Shown here: positions 17,955-27,043 of the stretch, in pieces
How the letters are laid out: every line of letters begins with the position of its first letter
Position numbering within the stretch: the stretch's first letter is position 1
Source: an uncultured Lachnospiraceae bacterium
Lineage (GTDB): Bacteria > Bacillota > Clostridia > Lachnospirales > Lachnospiraceae
Direction: 5' to 3'
Assembly (NCBI GenBank): GCA_947629865.1
Contig: CANRFJ010000003.1
Coordinates: forward strand, 62,001 to 126,000
Length of the DNA: 64,000 bases
The notes under the pieces: generated by a model
What the model was told of the DNA's origin: nothing
What the model saw: the letters and a program-made list of their open reading frames with translations, nothing else
Databases searched by the model: none
Translations under genes and position numbers: made by a program

Positions 17955-19688
17955 CTATTCTTCTTCTTTTTTCAGATAATCCACATGGAGCAGTTCATGG
18001 TTCCTTCCCTTGAGTACGCCGGTCTCATACAACTGGCTCACCACGGGATTTTCACCGGAGCGCTTGATGATCGCCGATTTGTCCGCCTTATACATACCCT
18101 GGGCGCGCTCCTCCTTGACAATCTGGTATCCGAACGGCTGTCCGGCGCCTCCGATACAGCCGTACGGACAGGCCATAACTTCCACAAAGTCAAAGCGCTC
18201 CTCTCCGGAACGGATCTTTTCAATCAGATCGTCTGCGTTTCCGAGGCCGTTGACAACGGCGATGCGGAGCGTCCGTCCGCCAATTTCCACTTCCGCCACC
18301 TTGACGCCCTCCATGCCGCGGATACCGGAGTATTCGAGCTGGCGCAGTGTCTCATTGTCCTTTGCCGCCACATGCCGGAGCGCCGCCTCTGTCACACCGC
18401 CTGTGACGCCAAAGATAACGCCGGCGCCGGAGGAGATGCTAAACGGCATATCCGGAGAACTCGGCTCGATCTCATTGAACTGGATTCCCAGCTCCTTGAT
18501 CATGCGGATCAGCTCCTTGGTCGTAATCACATAGTCCACATCTGGCACGTTGTCTCTCTTAAATTCCTCTCTGGAAGCCTCATACTTCTTCGCCACGCAG
18601 GGCATAACGGCCACAGAGACAGTCTCCAGACCGGCTTCTCTGTCCGCCGGTTTGTAGTATTCCTTAATCACCGCGCCGAACATCTCCATCGGCGACTTAC
18701 AGGTGGACACATACGGCAGCAGATCCGGGTGCTTTGTCTCCACAAAACGCACCCAGCCCGGACAGCAGGACGTAAAGAGCGGAAGACTGTTTCCCTTCGG
18801 ATAGGTCTTGTCGCCGTTGTCCAGCTTGCGGACTAATTCAGCCGCCTCCTCCACGATGGTCAGGTCGGCGCCAAGGCTGGTGTCAAATACCGTATCAAAA
18901 CCGAGCATACGCAGCGCCGTAAAAATTTTTCCGATGGAATTTTTGCCCGGATTCAGTCCAAATTCCTCTCCGATGGCCACGCGCACCGCCGGAGCCACCT
19001 GGACGACTACCCGCTTGTTCGGCTCATAGAGCGCCTTCCACACCTCTCGCAGATCCTTCTTGATCGTGATGGCCGCCGTCGGGCACACCGCCGCGCACTG
19101 GCCGCAGTTGACGCAGTCCGTGTCCGCTATCCTCCGGTTAAACGCCGGTGTGACTACCATATCCGCCCCGCGGCCCGCAAAATCGATTGCGCCCACATGC
19201 TGCACCTCGTTACACATTCTCACGCAGTCGCCGCAGAGAATACACTTGCTCGGATCTCTGACAATCGCCCTGGAGGAGTCGTCAATCATTCGCTCCGGGT
19301 GGGTATTGGGGAATCTTACGTCCGTCAGACGGAAGCGGGACGCCAGCATCTGCAGACGGCAGTTTCCGTTTTTCTCACAGATCGTACAGTCTCTGCAGTG
19401 GGAGGCCAGCAGAAGTTCCAGAATCATCTTCCGGTAATCGTGCAGACGGCTTGTATTTGTATAGATCACCATTTTGTCTCTCGGCGGCGTGGAACAGGAC
19501 GCCACGATGCTCCCCCTGTCGTCCTCCACCACGCACATGCGGCAGGCGCCATAGATGGACATGTCCGAATAATAGCAGAAGGTCGGCACATGGATCCCCA
19601 CCTTGTGGATCACCTGCAAAATATTTTTCTCATCGGTAAACTCTGCCCGAATACCGTCAATTATCATATATTTACTGTTTTTTGCCAT
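17955..19688 (-). CDS. hydA: [FeFe] hydrogenase catalytic subunit of a NAD(H)-linked multimeric hydrogenase
   Basis: The 577-residue protein has an N-terminal 2Fe-2S domain (CYYSDMSIYGACRMC), the His/Cys cluster motif (HCRDCTICEKNGNC), a two-[4Fe-4S] ferredoxin domain (CILCGDCVRMC, CVNCGQCAAVC) and the H-cluster domain. H-cluster motifs are TSCCPGWV, MPCVAKKYE and MACPYGCIGGAGQP. Together with the two genes upstream it should form an HydABC enzyme that couples H2 to NAD(H), often with ferredoxin by electron bifurcation. The ATG is six bases after the HydB stop, with AGGAGGT upstream. All cluster ligands appear present. Confidence 0.95.
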   Translation of the reverse strand: MAKNSKYMIIDGIRAEFTDEKNILQVIHKVGIHVPTFCYYSDMSIYGACRMCVVEDDRGSIVASCSTPPRDKMVIYTNTSRLHDYRKMILELLLASHCRDCTICEKNGNCRLQMLASRFRLTDVRFPNTHPERMIDDSSRAIVRDPSKCILCGDCVRMCNEVQHVGAIDFAGRGADMVVTPAFNRRIADTDCVNCGQCAAVCPTAAITIKKDLREVWKALYEPNKRVVVQVAPAVRVAIGEEFGLNPGKNSIGKIFTALRMLGFDTVFDTSLGADLTIVEEAAELVRKLDNGDKTYPKGNSLPLFTSCCPGWVRFVETKHPDLLPYVSTCKSPMEMFGAVIKEYYKPADREAGLETVSVAVMPCVAKKYEASREEFKRDNVPDVDYVITTKELIRMIKELGIQFNEIEPSSPDMPFSISSGAGVIFGVTGGVTEAALRHVAAKDNETLRQLEYSGIRGMEGVKVAEVEIGGRTLRIAVVNGLGNADDLIEKIRSGEERFDFVEVMACPYGCIGGAGQPFGYQIVKEERAQGMYKADKSAIIKRSGENPVVSQLYETGVLKGRNHELLHVDYLKKEEE

Positions 19689-19694
19689 GATATC

Positions 19695-21584
19695 CTATAC
19701 CTCCTTCACTGCGCCAAAATTACAACCGTCTTTGCAGGCTCCGCACTTGATACATTTTGTGCTGTCAATAACATGCGGTTCTTTTACCTTGCCGGTGATC
19801 GCGCCTACCGGACACATCTTCGCACACTTGGTACAGCCCCGGCAGAGTTCCGGATCTATCTGGAGACTTGTCAGCGCCTTGCACTGTCCGGCCGGACATT
19901 TTTTATCCACCACATGGGCTATATACTCGTCGCGGAAGTATTTCAGCGTGGACACGACCGGAGAGGCCGCCGTCTTCCCAAGGCCGCAGAGCGCAGTGGC
20001 CGAAACGGTCTCAGACAGTGTCTCCAGCAGCTCAATGTGTTCCATCGTGCCCCGCCCCTCGGTGATATCCGTGAGGAGCTCCAACATTCTCTTGGTGCCC
20101 TCCCTGCACGGCACGCACTTGCCGCAGGACTCGTTCTGGGTAAAGTTCATAAAGAACCTCGCCACCTCCACCATACAGCTCTTGTCATTCATGACAACCA
20201 GACCGCCGGAGCCAATCATGGCGCCCACTTTTTTGAGCGAGTCGAAATCCAGCTTCAGATCCAGATGATTTTCCTTGTCGTTCAGGCACAGACAGCCGCC
20301 GGACGGGCCGCCGATCTGCACGGCCTTGAACTCGCCGCCCTTGACGCCGCCGCCTATATCAAAGATAACCTCACGCAGCGTCGTCCCCATCGGCACCTCA
20401 ATCAGTCCGGTGTTCTGCACATTTCCCGTCAGGGCAAAGGCCTTGGTGCCGTGGTTGTTCGCCGGGCCGTAGCCCTGGTACCACTTGGCGCCGTTTAATA
20501 TAATCGGCGGCACATTGCAGAAGGTCTCCACATTGTTCAGTACCGTCGGCTTGTCAAAGAGGCCGTGCTCCACCGTCCGCGGCGGTTTTACGCGGGGCAT
20601 ACCCCGATTGCCCTCGATCGATGTGGTGAGGGCGCTTCCCTCTCCGCAGACAAAAGCGCCGGCGCCCTGGCTTATCCTCAAATCAAAATCAAAACCGGAT
20701 CCAAGAATGTTCTCGCCCAGAAGTCCCCTGTCCTTTGCCTTGCTGATGGCCGTCTGGAGACGCTCCACCGCCAGCGGATACTCGGCGCGCACATAGATAT
20801 ATCCGTAATGCGCCCCCGTCGCGATAGCGGCGATCAACATTCCCTCGATTACCCTGTGTGGCTCACCCTCCATCATGGAACGATCCATAAAGGCTCCCGG
20901 ATCACCCTCGTCGCCGTTGCAGACAATGTACTTCGTCTCCACGTCCTGGTCGAGCACCTGCTGCCATTTTCTGCCCGCCGGGAAACCGCCGCCGCCGCGT
21001 CCGCGCAGGGCCGATTCCGTGATCTCGTCCACGATATCCTGCGGCTTCATGTCAAACAGCGCCTTTGCCACGGCGCTGTAGCCGCCCAGAGCCAGATACT
21101 CGGCGATGCTCTCCGCATTGATATGCCCGCAGTACTCCAGTGCGATACGCGTCTGCTGCTTGTAAAACGGGATCTCCTCCTGCTTTACATAGGGATTTCC
21201 GTCCTTGTCCTTATAGACCAGTCTGTCGATTACCTCGTCCCCGATAATGGATTTATCAATAATTTCTTCACAGTCGTCAATCCCCACTTTTATGTAGAGC
21301 CAGCCCATCGGCTCAATCCTGAGCAGCGGCCCCATCTCGCAGAAACCGTGACAGCCGCTCTTTTTCAGTCCGATGCTGTCGCCGTGCGGATCCTTCTCAA
21401 GCACAAGGGCGCATTTTAACCCCCTGGCCTCTATGACTTCCTTCATCTTTGCGTATATCTCCAGCGAACCGCCTGCCACGCACCCCGTGCCGGCACAGAT
21501 AAGAATCTGCTTTCTCTGGCTGTTCAGCGATTCCCTGTACTCTGCCTGCTTCGCAATCAGTTCTTCCCTGGTATTAATTTTCAT
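19695..21584 (-). CDS. hydB: NuoF-like flavoprotein subunit of the hydrogenase complex
   Basis: The 629-residue protein contains an N-terminal thioredoxin-like 2Fe-2S domain (about 25-120), the NADH and FMN-binding NuoF core (GRGGGGFPAGRKW, CNGDEGDPGAFMDRS), the cluster motif SCGKCVPCREGT near residue 480, and a C-terminal double [4Fe-4S] domain (CRGCTKCAKMC, CIKCGACKDGC). It is the electron-bifurcating flavin subunit in HydABC enzymes of Clostridia and Thermotoga. Its start overlaps the HydC stop by 11 bases, indicating coupled translation. Confidence 0.95.
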   Translation of the reverse strand: MKINTREELIAKQAEYRESLNSQRKQILICAGTGCVAGGSLEIYAKMKEVIEARGLKCALVLEKDPHGDSIGLKKSGCHGFCEMGPLLRIEPMGWLYIKVGIDDCEEIIDKSIIGDEVIDRLVYKDKDGNPYVKQEEIPFYKQQTRIALEYCGHINAESIAEYLALGGYSAVAKALFDMKPQDIVDEITESALRGRGGGGFPAGRKWQQVLDQDVETKYIVCNGDEGDPGAFMDRSMMEGEPHRVIEGMLIAAIATGAHYGYIYVRAEYPLAVERLQTAISKAKDRGLLGENILGSGFDFDLRISQGAGAFVCGEGSALTTSIEGNRGMPRVKPPRTVEHGLFDKPTVLNNVETFCNVPPIILNGAKWYQGYGPANNHGTKAFALTGNVQNTGLIEVPMGTTLREVIFDIGGGVKGGEFKAVQIGGPSGGCLCLNDKENHLDLKLDFDSLKKVGAMIGSGGLVVMNDKSCMVEVARFFMNFTQNESCGKCVPCREGTKRMLELLTDITEGRGTMEHIELLETLSETVSATALCGLGKTAASPVVSTLKYFRDEYIAHVVDKKCPAGQCKALTSLQIDPELCRGCTKCAKMCPVGAITGKVKEPHVIDSTKCIKCGACKDGCNFGAVKEV

Positions 21585-22059
21585 TCGCCGCTTCCTCCTT
21601 CAGTTCTTTAATCAGTTCCTTGGCCTTCTCCGGAGTCATGGACGGGTGCACATGGTCGTTGACCGTACAGACCGGCGCAAGCCCGCAGGCTCCCAGACAG
21701 GATACCGTCTCCACCGTAAACAGCATATCCTCCGTGGTCGGTTTCTCCTCCGTCACCCCCAGCGTATTGCGGAATTCCTCCAGAATCGGGACGGATTTGC
21801 GCACATGACATGCGGTGCCGTCACAGATCTTGATCACATATTTTCCCTTTGGCTCCAGAGAAAAATTTTCGTAGAAAGTGGCCACCCCGTATATTTTCGC
21901 CTCGCTCAGTTTCAGTTCCTTTGCGATATAGCTCAACATCTCCTCCGGGAGATAATGGTACTCCTTCTGTACCTCCTGCATAATGGCAATCACCAGTGTC
22001 TTGTCATAATTATGCTCCTGTAAAATCCCATCAATTTTTGCCTGTTCCAGTTCGTTCAA
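21574..22059 (-). CDS. hydC: NuoE-like thioredoxin-fold subunit of the hydrogenase complex
   Basis: A 161-residue NuoE family protein with 2Fe-2S cysteines in CDGTACHVR and SCLGACGLAP. It forms the diaphorase part of HydABC with HydB. I chose the TTG start at 22059 because AAAGGAGAGG lies directly upstream and the length then fits the family; the open frame continues 24 codons further with no ribosome site. It is the first gene of the operon. Confidence 0.92.
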   Translation of the reverse strand: MNELEQAKIDGILQEHNYDKTLVIAIMQEVQKEYHYLPEEMLSYIAKELKLSEAKIYGVATFYENFSLEPKGKYVIKICDGTACHVRKSVPILEEFRNTLGVTEEKPTTEDMLFTVETVSCLGACGLAPVCTVNDHVHPSMTPEKAKELIKELKEEAANEN

Positions 22060-22100
22060 TTTTCCTCTCCTTTCCGTCGTCCCGAACACATATTTGCATA

Positions 22101-22142
22101 AAAAATCCGGCATCTTCAAAGCGTAAAGCATGTCGGATTTTT
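22101..22142 (-). terminator. Intrinsic terminator after the second [FeFe] hydrogenase gene
   Basis: A 9-bp stem (22101-22109 with 22134-22142, AAAAATCCG/CGGATTTTT), extended by three more pairs across one mismatch, ends in a T-rich tract on the minus strand. It lies about 45 bases past the stop at 22188 and ahead of hydC, so it probably separates the two hydrogenase transcription units. Confidence 0.65.
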
Positions 22143-22146
22143 AAAA

Positions 22147-22175
22147 ATTTTATCATATTTTTCTGTAACAGTAAA
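22147..22175 (-). promoter_or_regulatory. Possible promoter of hydCBA
   Basis: On the minus strand TTTACT (22175-22170), a 17-base spacer and TAAAAT (22152-22147) stand ahead of hydC. The predicted start would fall inside the terminator stem, so the same hairpin would not form in the new transcript. The match is only moderate. No Rex-type TTGTTAA...TTAACAA box was seen. Confidence 0.35.
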
Positions 22176-22187
22176 TAGAAATTTCTG

Positions 22188-23408
22188 CTAAATCGAAAAA
22201 TTCCGAGTCAGTATATCGCTGTTCTCCAGAAATTCCTCCACCGTCCCAAAGCCGAGCCGCTGGATCAGATCCAGCACATACGGATTTTCCCCCGGCGTGC
22301 GGTATGCCGCCGCACCGGCGTAGGCCTCCACGACGGCCGCGCCCTTCTCCGTGTCGGTATTTCGTCCGGGGCCTCCCACGCAGCCGCCCTCACAGGCCAT
22401 TCCCTCATAGAAATTCCCCGCTCTCTCTCCCTCGGAGATCTGCCGGAGCATGGCCTTGCAGTCCGCCGTGCCGCAGGCGCACACCGGCGTCAGCCGGCAG
22501 TCCGGTTCGATGCTTTTGACACACTCGCTCACCGCACGGCTCACCCCTCCGGCGCGCGCGTAGATCCGGCCCGCCGAGGCTGAGTGTTCGTTCTCATCCT
22601 CCTCCATTTCCTCAAAATCCACCTGCAGCGCCTCAAAAATATCCCTAAGTTCCCCAAAGGTGAGTACACAGTCAACGGCGCCCCGCAGATCCGGCTCCCG
22701 TATCTCCGCCTTCTTCGCCATGCAAGGGCCCACAAAGACCGTGAGGCAGCCCTCGTGGAGAGCCTTCGCCACCCGGCCGGCGGCAATCATCGGCGACACT
22801 GAGGCGGGGAGATGTCCGGCGATTTTCGCAAAATCCTTCCGTATCATGGAGATCCAGATCGGACAGCAGCAGCTGGTGAGCTGAAACCCCTCTGAATCCT
22901 CCATATTGGCGCAGAACTCCAGCGCCTCCTTCAGGGTGAGTATGTCCGCGAAGGCGGCTACCTCCAGCATACCGGTAAATCCCATTCCCTTCAGGGCGCT
23001 GCGCAGCCGTCCGGGCGTGGCCGCCTCCCCGAACTGCCCCACATAGGCCGGCGCCATCAGCGCATATACCGGCTTATCCTGAGTTTTCAATATCTCTACC
23101 GCCTTTACCGCATCACGGCTGAACGTGAGATTTTTGTTCCGGCAGGCCTCCACGCAGCGGGCGCAGCCCACACAGTTTTCGGGATTGAGAACCACCTCGC
23201 CGTCCCGAATCTCCAGCGCCCGGAACATACAGGCAGTCACACATTTTGCATCGCTGCAGTCGCAGGGATTTTCCTTCCATATGAGCGGATATTTTTCCGG
23301 GTGCAGCAGACAGTCCAGTTTCTTTCTGGCATGGCGGCCGGAAAATTCCACACTCTCCCCCCTGAGCCGCCGTCTCAGCACAAGGCGGTATAATTCGTCA
23401 AAAGTCAT
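22188..23408 (-). CDS. Second [FeFe] hydrogenase, compact, group-B-like
   Basis: The 406-residue protein has two ferredoxin-type cysteine groups (CDCSDAKCVTAC, CVGCARCVEAC) and an H-cluster domain with TSCCCPIW, GPCMAKKAE and MACEGGCVGGPG. The extra cysteine in TSCCCP is the variant I associate with group B hydrogenases, whose physiological role is poorly known; partners are probably ferredoxins. I chose the ATG at 23408, which has GGAGG five bases upstream, over earlier ATGs with poor ribosome sites. It follows four ABC exporter genes on the same strand with a gap of about 120 bases, so it may be partly cotranscribed with them. Confidence 0.88.
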   Translation of the reverse strand: MTFDELYRLVLRRRLRGESVEFSGRHARKKLDCLLHPEKYPLIWKENPCDCSDAKCVTACMFRALEIRDGEVVLNPENCVGCARCVEACRNKNLTFSRDAVKAVEILKTQDKPVYALMAPAYVGQFGEAATPGRLRSALKGMGFTGMLEVAAFADILTLKEALEFCANMEDSEGFQLTSCCCPIWISMIRKDFAKIAGHLPASVSPMIAAGRVAKALHEGCLTVFVGPCMAKKAEIREPDLRGAVDCVLTFGELRDIFEALQVDFEEMEEDENEHSASAGRIYARAGGVSRAVSECVKSIEPDCRLTPVCACGTADCKAMLRQISEGERAGNFYEGMACEGGCVGGPGRNTDTEKGAAVVEAYAGAAAYRTPGENPYVLDLIQRLGFGTVEEFLENSDILTRNFSI

Positions 23409-23424
23409 CGCTTCCTCCATTTCC

Positions 23425-23449
23425 GGGACGCCGCGCAGCCGGGCGTCCC
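23425..23449 (-). other. GC-rich hairpin ahead of the second hydrogenase gene
   Basis: A perfect 8-bp stem (23425-23432 with 23442-23449, GGGACGCC/GGCGTCCC) lies just ahead of the GGAGG of the hydrogenase start. There is no U tract, so it is not a standard terminator. It might affect translation or mRNA processing between the exporter and hydrogenase genes. Confidence 0.35.
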
Positions 23450-23528
23450 CGCACAATATAGTGCTAGTGTTGGTAGAAAATGACTTTTTCATACAGATTC
23501 CCATGAACGGCCAAAGTTCCGTCGGCCG

Positions 23529-25262
23529 TCAGCTCCACTGGGCCTCAAAGAGGCGGCGGTAAAAACCGTTCTGCGCGAGCAAACTCTCGTGATTTCCCTG
23601 CTCGATAATCTTCCCGTCCTTCATCACAAGAATCACGTCCGCCTCACGGATTGTTGAGAGGCGGTGGGCCACAATAAAACTGGTGCGCCCCCTCATCAGC
23701 CGGGCAAACGCCTGCTGGATATCCATCTCGGTGCGGGTGTCTATGGAGGAAGTGGCCTCGTCCAGTATCAGCATCGGAGGCAGACAGAGCATTACCCTGG
23801 CAATGCAGAGAAGCTGCTTCTGCCCCTCGGACAGGCTTCCTCCGTCCTCACCGAGCACCGTATCATACCCGTCCCGCAGACGCCTGATGAAACCGTGGGC
23901 ATGACTGGCTTTCGCCGCCTCCCTGATTTCTTCATCTGTGGCGTCCGGCCGTCCCATAGCGATATTTTCCCGAATCGTCCCGTTCTTCAGCCATGTCTCC
24001 TGCAATACCATGCCGTAATTTTTCCGCAGGCTCTCCCTGGTAATTTTGCGGATATCATGGCCGGACACGGAGATTTTACCGCTGTCCACATCATAAAAGC
24101 GCATGAGCAGATTGATCAGAGTGGTCTTGCCGCAGCCGGTGGGCCCCACAATGGCGACGCGCTGGCCCGGAACCACATGGAGGTTAAAATCCTCAATCAG
24201 TCTCTGGGAGGGCTCATAGGCAAAAAATACGTCCTCGATATCCACGGCGCCATCTGCCTCCCTCAGTTCCACCGCGTCCGGCGGCTCCGCCGGTTCCGGC
24301 TCCTCGCCAATCAGCTCAAGCACCCGACCGGCACAGGCGATTGCATTCTGAAGCTCTGCCACCACGCCGGAAATCTCATTAAACGGCCGCGTGTACTGGT
24401 TCGCATAACTCAGGAAGCAGGAGAGCATACCCACGGTAATGCCGCCGCGGACGGCATAAACGGCGCCGAAGATGCCCACGCCTGCATAGACCAGGCTGTT
24501 GACAAAACGGGTGGCCGGATTGGTGATGGAGGAGAAAAAAGTACCCCGCAGGGAATATTTCCGCAGCTTCTCATTGATCTCGTCAAACTCCTCCAGCGCC
24601 TCCCTCTCATGGCCGAATGACTGGACAACCCTCTGATTGCCAATCATCTCCTCCACAAATGCCGTCTGATCCCCCCTGGCCTCCGACTGTAGCCGGAACA
24701 TCTGATAGGTGCGTCTGGCTATAAAGGCGGCCACAAACAGAGATACCGGCGTCACCACGACCACGACAGCGGTGATTGGCAGGCTGACGCTGAGCATAAA
24801 TCCCAGTGTGCCGAGGATCGTGATCACTCCTGTAAAAAGCTCTGTAAATCCCATCAAAAGGCCGTCCGCAAAGGAATCCGCATCTGCGATCACCCGACTC
24901 ACCACATCACCGTGGGAATGGCTGTCAATGTAGCTGAGCGGCAATTCGCCCAGACGGGAAAAAGCGTCCGCCCTCACGTCACGCACCACTCCATAGGTAA
25001 TCCGGTTATTGCATACATTCATAATCCACTGGGCCGCCGCGGTCAGGGCAATGGCAATCCCGATTTTCCCACAGATTGCCGTCACCGCGGTGAAATCCAC
25101 CGCCCCCGGCGCCACGATCACATCTACCGCCCGGCCGGTGAGTACGGGCACATAAAGAGTGAGCGCCACAGACGCCACTGCCAGCAGAAGCGACGCCGCC
25201 AGATAAAGCCAGTAATGCCTTATATAGCGCAATACCTTCCTGATGATCTCCCTCTGGCTCAT
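23529..25262 (-). CDS. ABC exporter half-transporter, canonical Walker B glutamate but LSEGQ signature
   Basis: A 577-residue fused permease-ATPase: six membrane segments (about residues 15-300) and an ATPase with Walker A GPTGCGKT, signature SLSEGQKQ, Walker B MLILDEATSSID and H-loop AHR. It overlaps the upstream half-transporter by four bases (ATGA). That partner has lost catalytic residues, so the two should form an asymmetric heterodimer such as TM287/288 or BmrCD, which expel drugs or lipids. The noncanonical signature in this subunit fits the degenerate-site arrangement. The substrate is unknown. Confidence 0.92.
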   Translation of the reverse strand: MSQREIIRKVLRYIRHYWLYLAASLLLAVASVALTLYVPVLTGRAVDVIVAPGAVDFTAVTAICGKIGIAIALTAAAQWIMNVCNNRITYGVVRDVRADAFSRLGELPLSYIDSHSHGDVVSRVIADADSFADGLLMGFTELFTGVITILGTLGFMLSVSLPITAVVVVVTPVSLFVAAFIARRTYQMFRLQSEARGDQTAFVEEMIGNQRVVQSFGHEREALEEFDEINEKLRKYSLRGTFFSSITNPATRFVNSLVYAGVGIFGAVYAVRGGITVGMLSCFLSYANQYTRPFNEISGVVAELQNAIACAGRVLELIGEEPEPAEPPDAVELREADGAVDIEDVFFAYEPSQRLIEDFNLHVVPGQRVAIVGPTGCGKTTLINLLMRFYDVDSGKISVSGHDIRKITRESLRKNYGMVLQETWLKNGTIRENIAMGRPDATDEEIREAAKASHAHGFIRRLRDGYDTVLGEDGGSLSEGQKQLLCIARVMLCLPPMLILDEATSSIDTRTEMDIQQAFARLMRGRTSFIVAHRLSTIREADVILVMKDGKIIEQGNHESLLAQNGFYRRLFEAQWS

Positions 25263-27013
25263 GTCTCCTCCTTTCCGGAAACCCTGCAGATCTCGCGGTA
25301 CACCCCGCAGGTCTCACGCAGTTTATCATGATTGCCGAGCCCGACGATCCGGCCGTCCTCCAGCACCACGATCCGGTCTGTATTCCGCACGGAAGCCGCG
25401 CGCTGCGACACGATAAACAGAGTCATGTCCGTCAATTCCTCCCGGATAGCCCTCCTGAGCGCCGCGTCCGTGGCATAGTCGAGAGCCGAGGCGCTGTCGT
25501 CCAGAATCAGAATTTCCGGCCGTCTCACAATCGCCCTGGCAATGGCGAGCCTCTGCCTCTGTCCGCCGGAGAAATTCCGCCCCTCCTGCTCCACTCTCTC
25601 GTCCAGGCCGTCCCTTTTGCCCCGCACAAACTCCTCCGCCTGGGCTATGCGCAGCGCCCGCCACATCTCCTCCTCCGTGGCGTCCTTTTTTCCCCAGAGC
25701 AGATTGCTCCGGACAGTTCCCTTAAAGAGGACGGATTTTTGCAGGACGATCCCCACCTTCTTTCTCAGTTCCTCCGCATCGTAATCTCCCACCTCCCGGC
25801 CGTCTATGAGAAGCCGACCGGAGGTAACGCCATAAAAGCCCGGCAGAAGATGCACCAGGGAAGTCTTGCCGGAGCCGGTGCCCCCGATGATCCCGATGCT
25901 TTCTCCCCGCTCTGCGGAGAAATCAATGTCCGTCAGCGATTCCTCCGAGGAACCCGGATAGGTAAATCCCACATGCTCAAACACCACCGCTTTTTCCGTC
26001 CGTGCGCTGGAAGCGGCGAATCTCTCCCCGCTCTCCGCCCGTCCGGTTCCGCCGACAGGCGCGGCCAGCCCCGGCTCCCTCTCGAAGATCTCCTGGATCC
26101 GGTCGCCGCAGGCCACCGCCTTATTCACGCTGACGATCAGATTCGCCAGCTTCACCAGTTCCACCAGTATCTGGGACATGTAATTGATGAGAGCCACCAC
26201 CTCGCCCTGTGTCAGCGCCCCTGCGTTGACCTGGACGGCGCCCGTGTAGATGAGGGCGATCACCGCCCCGTTGAGAATCAGATATGTGATTGGATTCATC
26301 AGCGCCGCAATACGTCCGACCGCCTGCTGGAGACGGTTGAGTTCCCCGTTCTCTCCGGTGAACTTCTCCCTCTCCTCCCCCTGTTTGTGAAAGGTCCTCA
26401 GCACCCTGGCGCCGGCGAGGTTTTCCCTGGTTCTCCCAAGCAGCCTGTCCAGCGCCTGCTGCACCTTCTTGTAGCGCGGTATGCTCGCCGCCATCACGCC
26501 GAACACCACCGCCGACAAAAGCGGAATAGCCACCACAAAGATGAGCGCCGCCTTCACGTCCACGGTAAATGCCATGACCATGGCGCCGAATACAATAAAC
26601 GGAGAGCGCAGAAAAAGACGCAGAACCAGATTCACACCATTCTGCACCTGGCCCGCGTCGCTGGTTATCCTTGTAATCATAGTCGAGGCGCCGAGTTCGT
26701 CCATATCGGCAAAGGAAAACTTCTGTATGTGGGCAAACAACTCCCTTTTCATTCCGGCGCAAAAGCCAACCGCTGCTTTTGCCGCAAAATACTGGGCTGT
26801 CAGCGAGGCGGCCAGCCCCACTGCGGCCAGAAGCACCAGGAGAGCGCCCATCCTTCCGATACAGGCATAGTCTCTCCCTGCGATTCCCACGTCGATGATC
26901 TCTGCCATCACCAGCGGGACAAACAGTTCAAAGGAGGCCTCCAGCAATTTAAACAGAGGCGCCAGTATACTCTCTTTTTTGTATTCCCTCAAAAACCGCA
27001 GTAACTTTTTCAA
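25259..27013 (-). CDS. ABC exporter half-transporter with degenerate ATP site
   Basis: A 584-residue fused permease-ATPase. The permease covers about residues 15-310; the ATPase has Walker A GGTGSGKT and signature NFSGGQ, but Walker B reads ILILDDSASALD (Asp in place of the catalytic Glu) and the H-loop is SQR instead of SHR. These changes are typical of the non-hydrolysing site partner in heterodimeric exporters. The start is a TTG with AAAGGG seven bases upstream. It precedes, and overlaps, its likely partner at 23529-25262. Confidence 0.92.
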   Translation of the reverse strand: MKKLLRFLREYKKESILAPLFKLLEASFELFVPLVMAEIIDVGIAGRDYACIGRMGALLVLLAAVGLAASLTAQYFAAKAAVGFCAGMKRELFAHIQKFSFADMDELGASTMITRITSDAGQVQNGVNLVLRLFLRSPFIVFGAMVMAFTVDVKAALIFVVAIPLLSAVVFGVMAASIPRYKKVQQALDRLLGRTRENLAGARVLRTFHKQGEEREKFTGENGELNRLQQAVGRIAALMNPITYLILNGAVIALIYTGAVQVNAGALTQGEVVALINYMSQILVELVKLANLIVSVNKAVACGDRIQEIFEREPGLAAPVGGTGRAESGERFAASSARTEKAVVFEHVGFTYPGSSEESLTDIDFSAERGESIGIIGGTGSGKTSLVHLLPGFYGVTSGRLLIDGREVGDYDAEELRKKVGIVLQKSVLFKGTVRSNLLWGKKDATEEEMWRALRIAQAEEFVRGKRDGLDERVEQEGRNFSGGQRQRLAIARAIVRRPEILILDDSASALDYATDAALRRAIREELTDMTLFIVSQRAASVRNTDRIVVLEDGRIVGLGNHDKLRETCGVYREICRVSGKEET

Positions 27014-27043
27014 TCTCTTACCCTTTCTCTATGGAACTGTCCC

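Noticed and set aside
18100-19630. Tyr in the third H-cluster motif of HydA (MACPYGC rather than MACPGGC)
   Set aside because: All cysteine ligands are intact, and I believe this variant is common in clostridial NADH-linked hydrogenases, so it is not reported as unusual.
22143-22187. Rex-type redox operator ahead of hydCBA
   Set aside because: No TTGTTAA-N4-TTAACAA-like sequence is present in the region.
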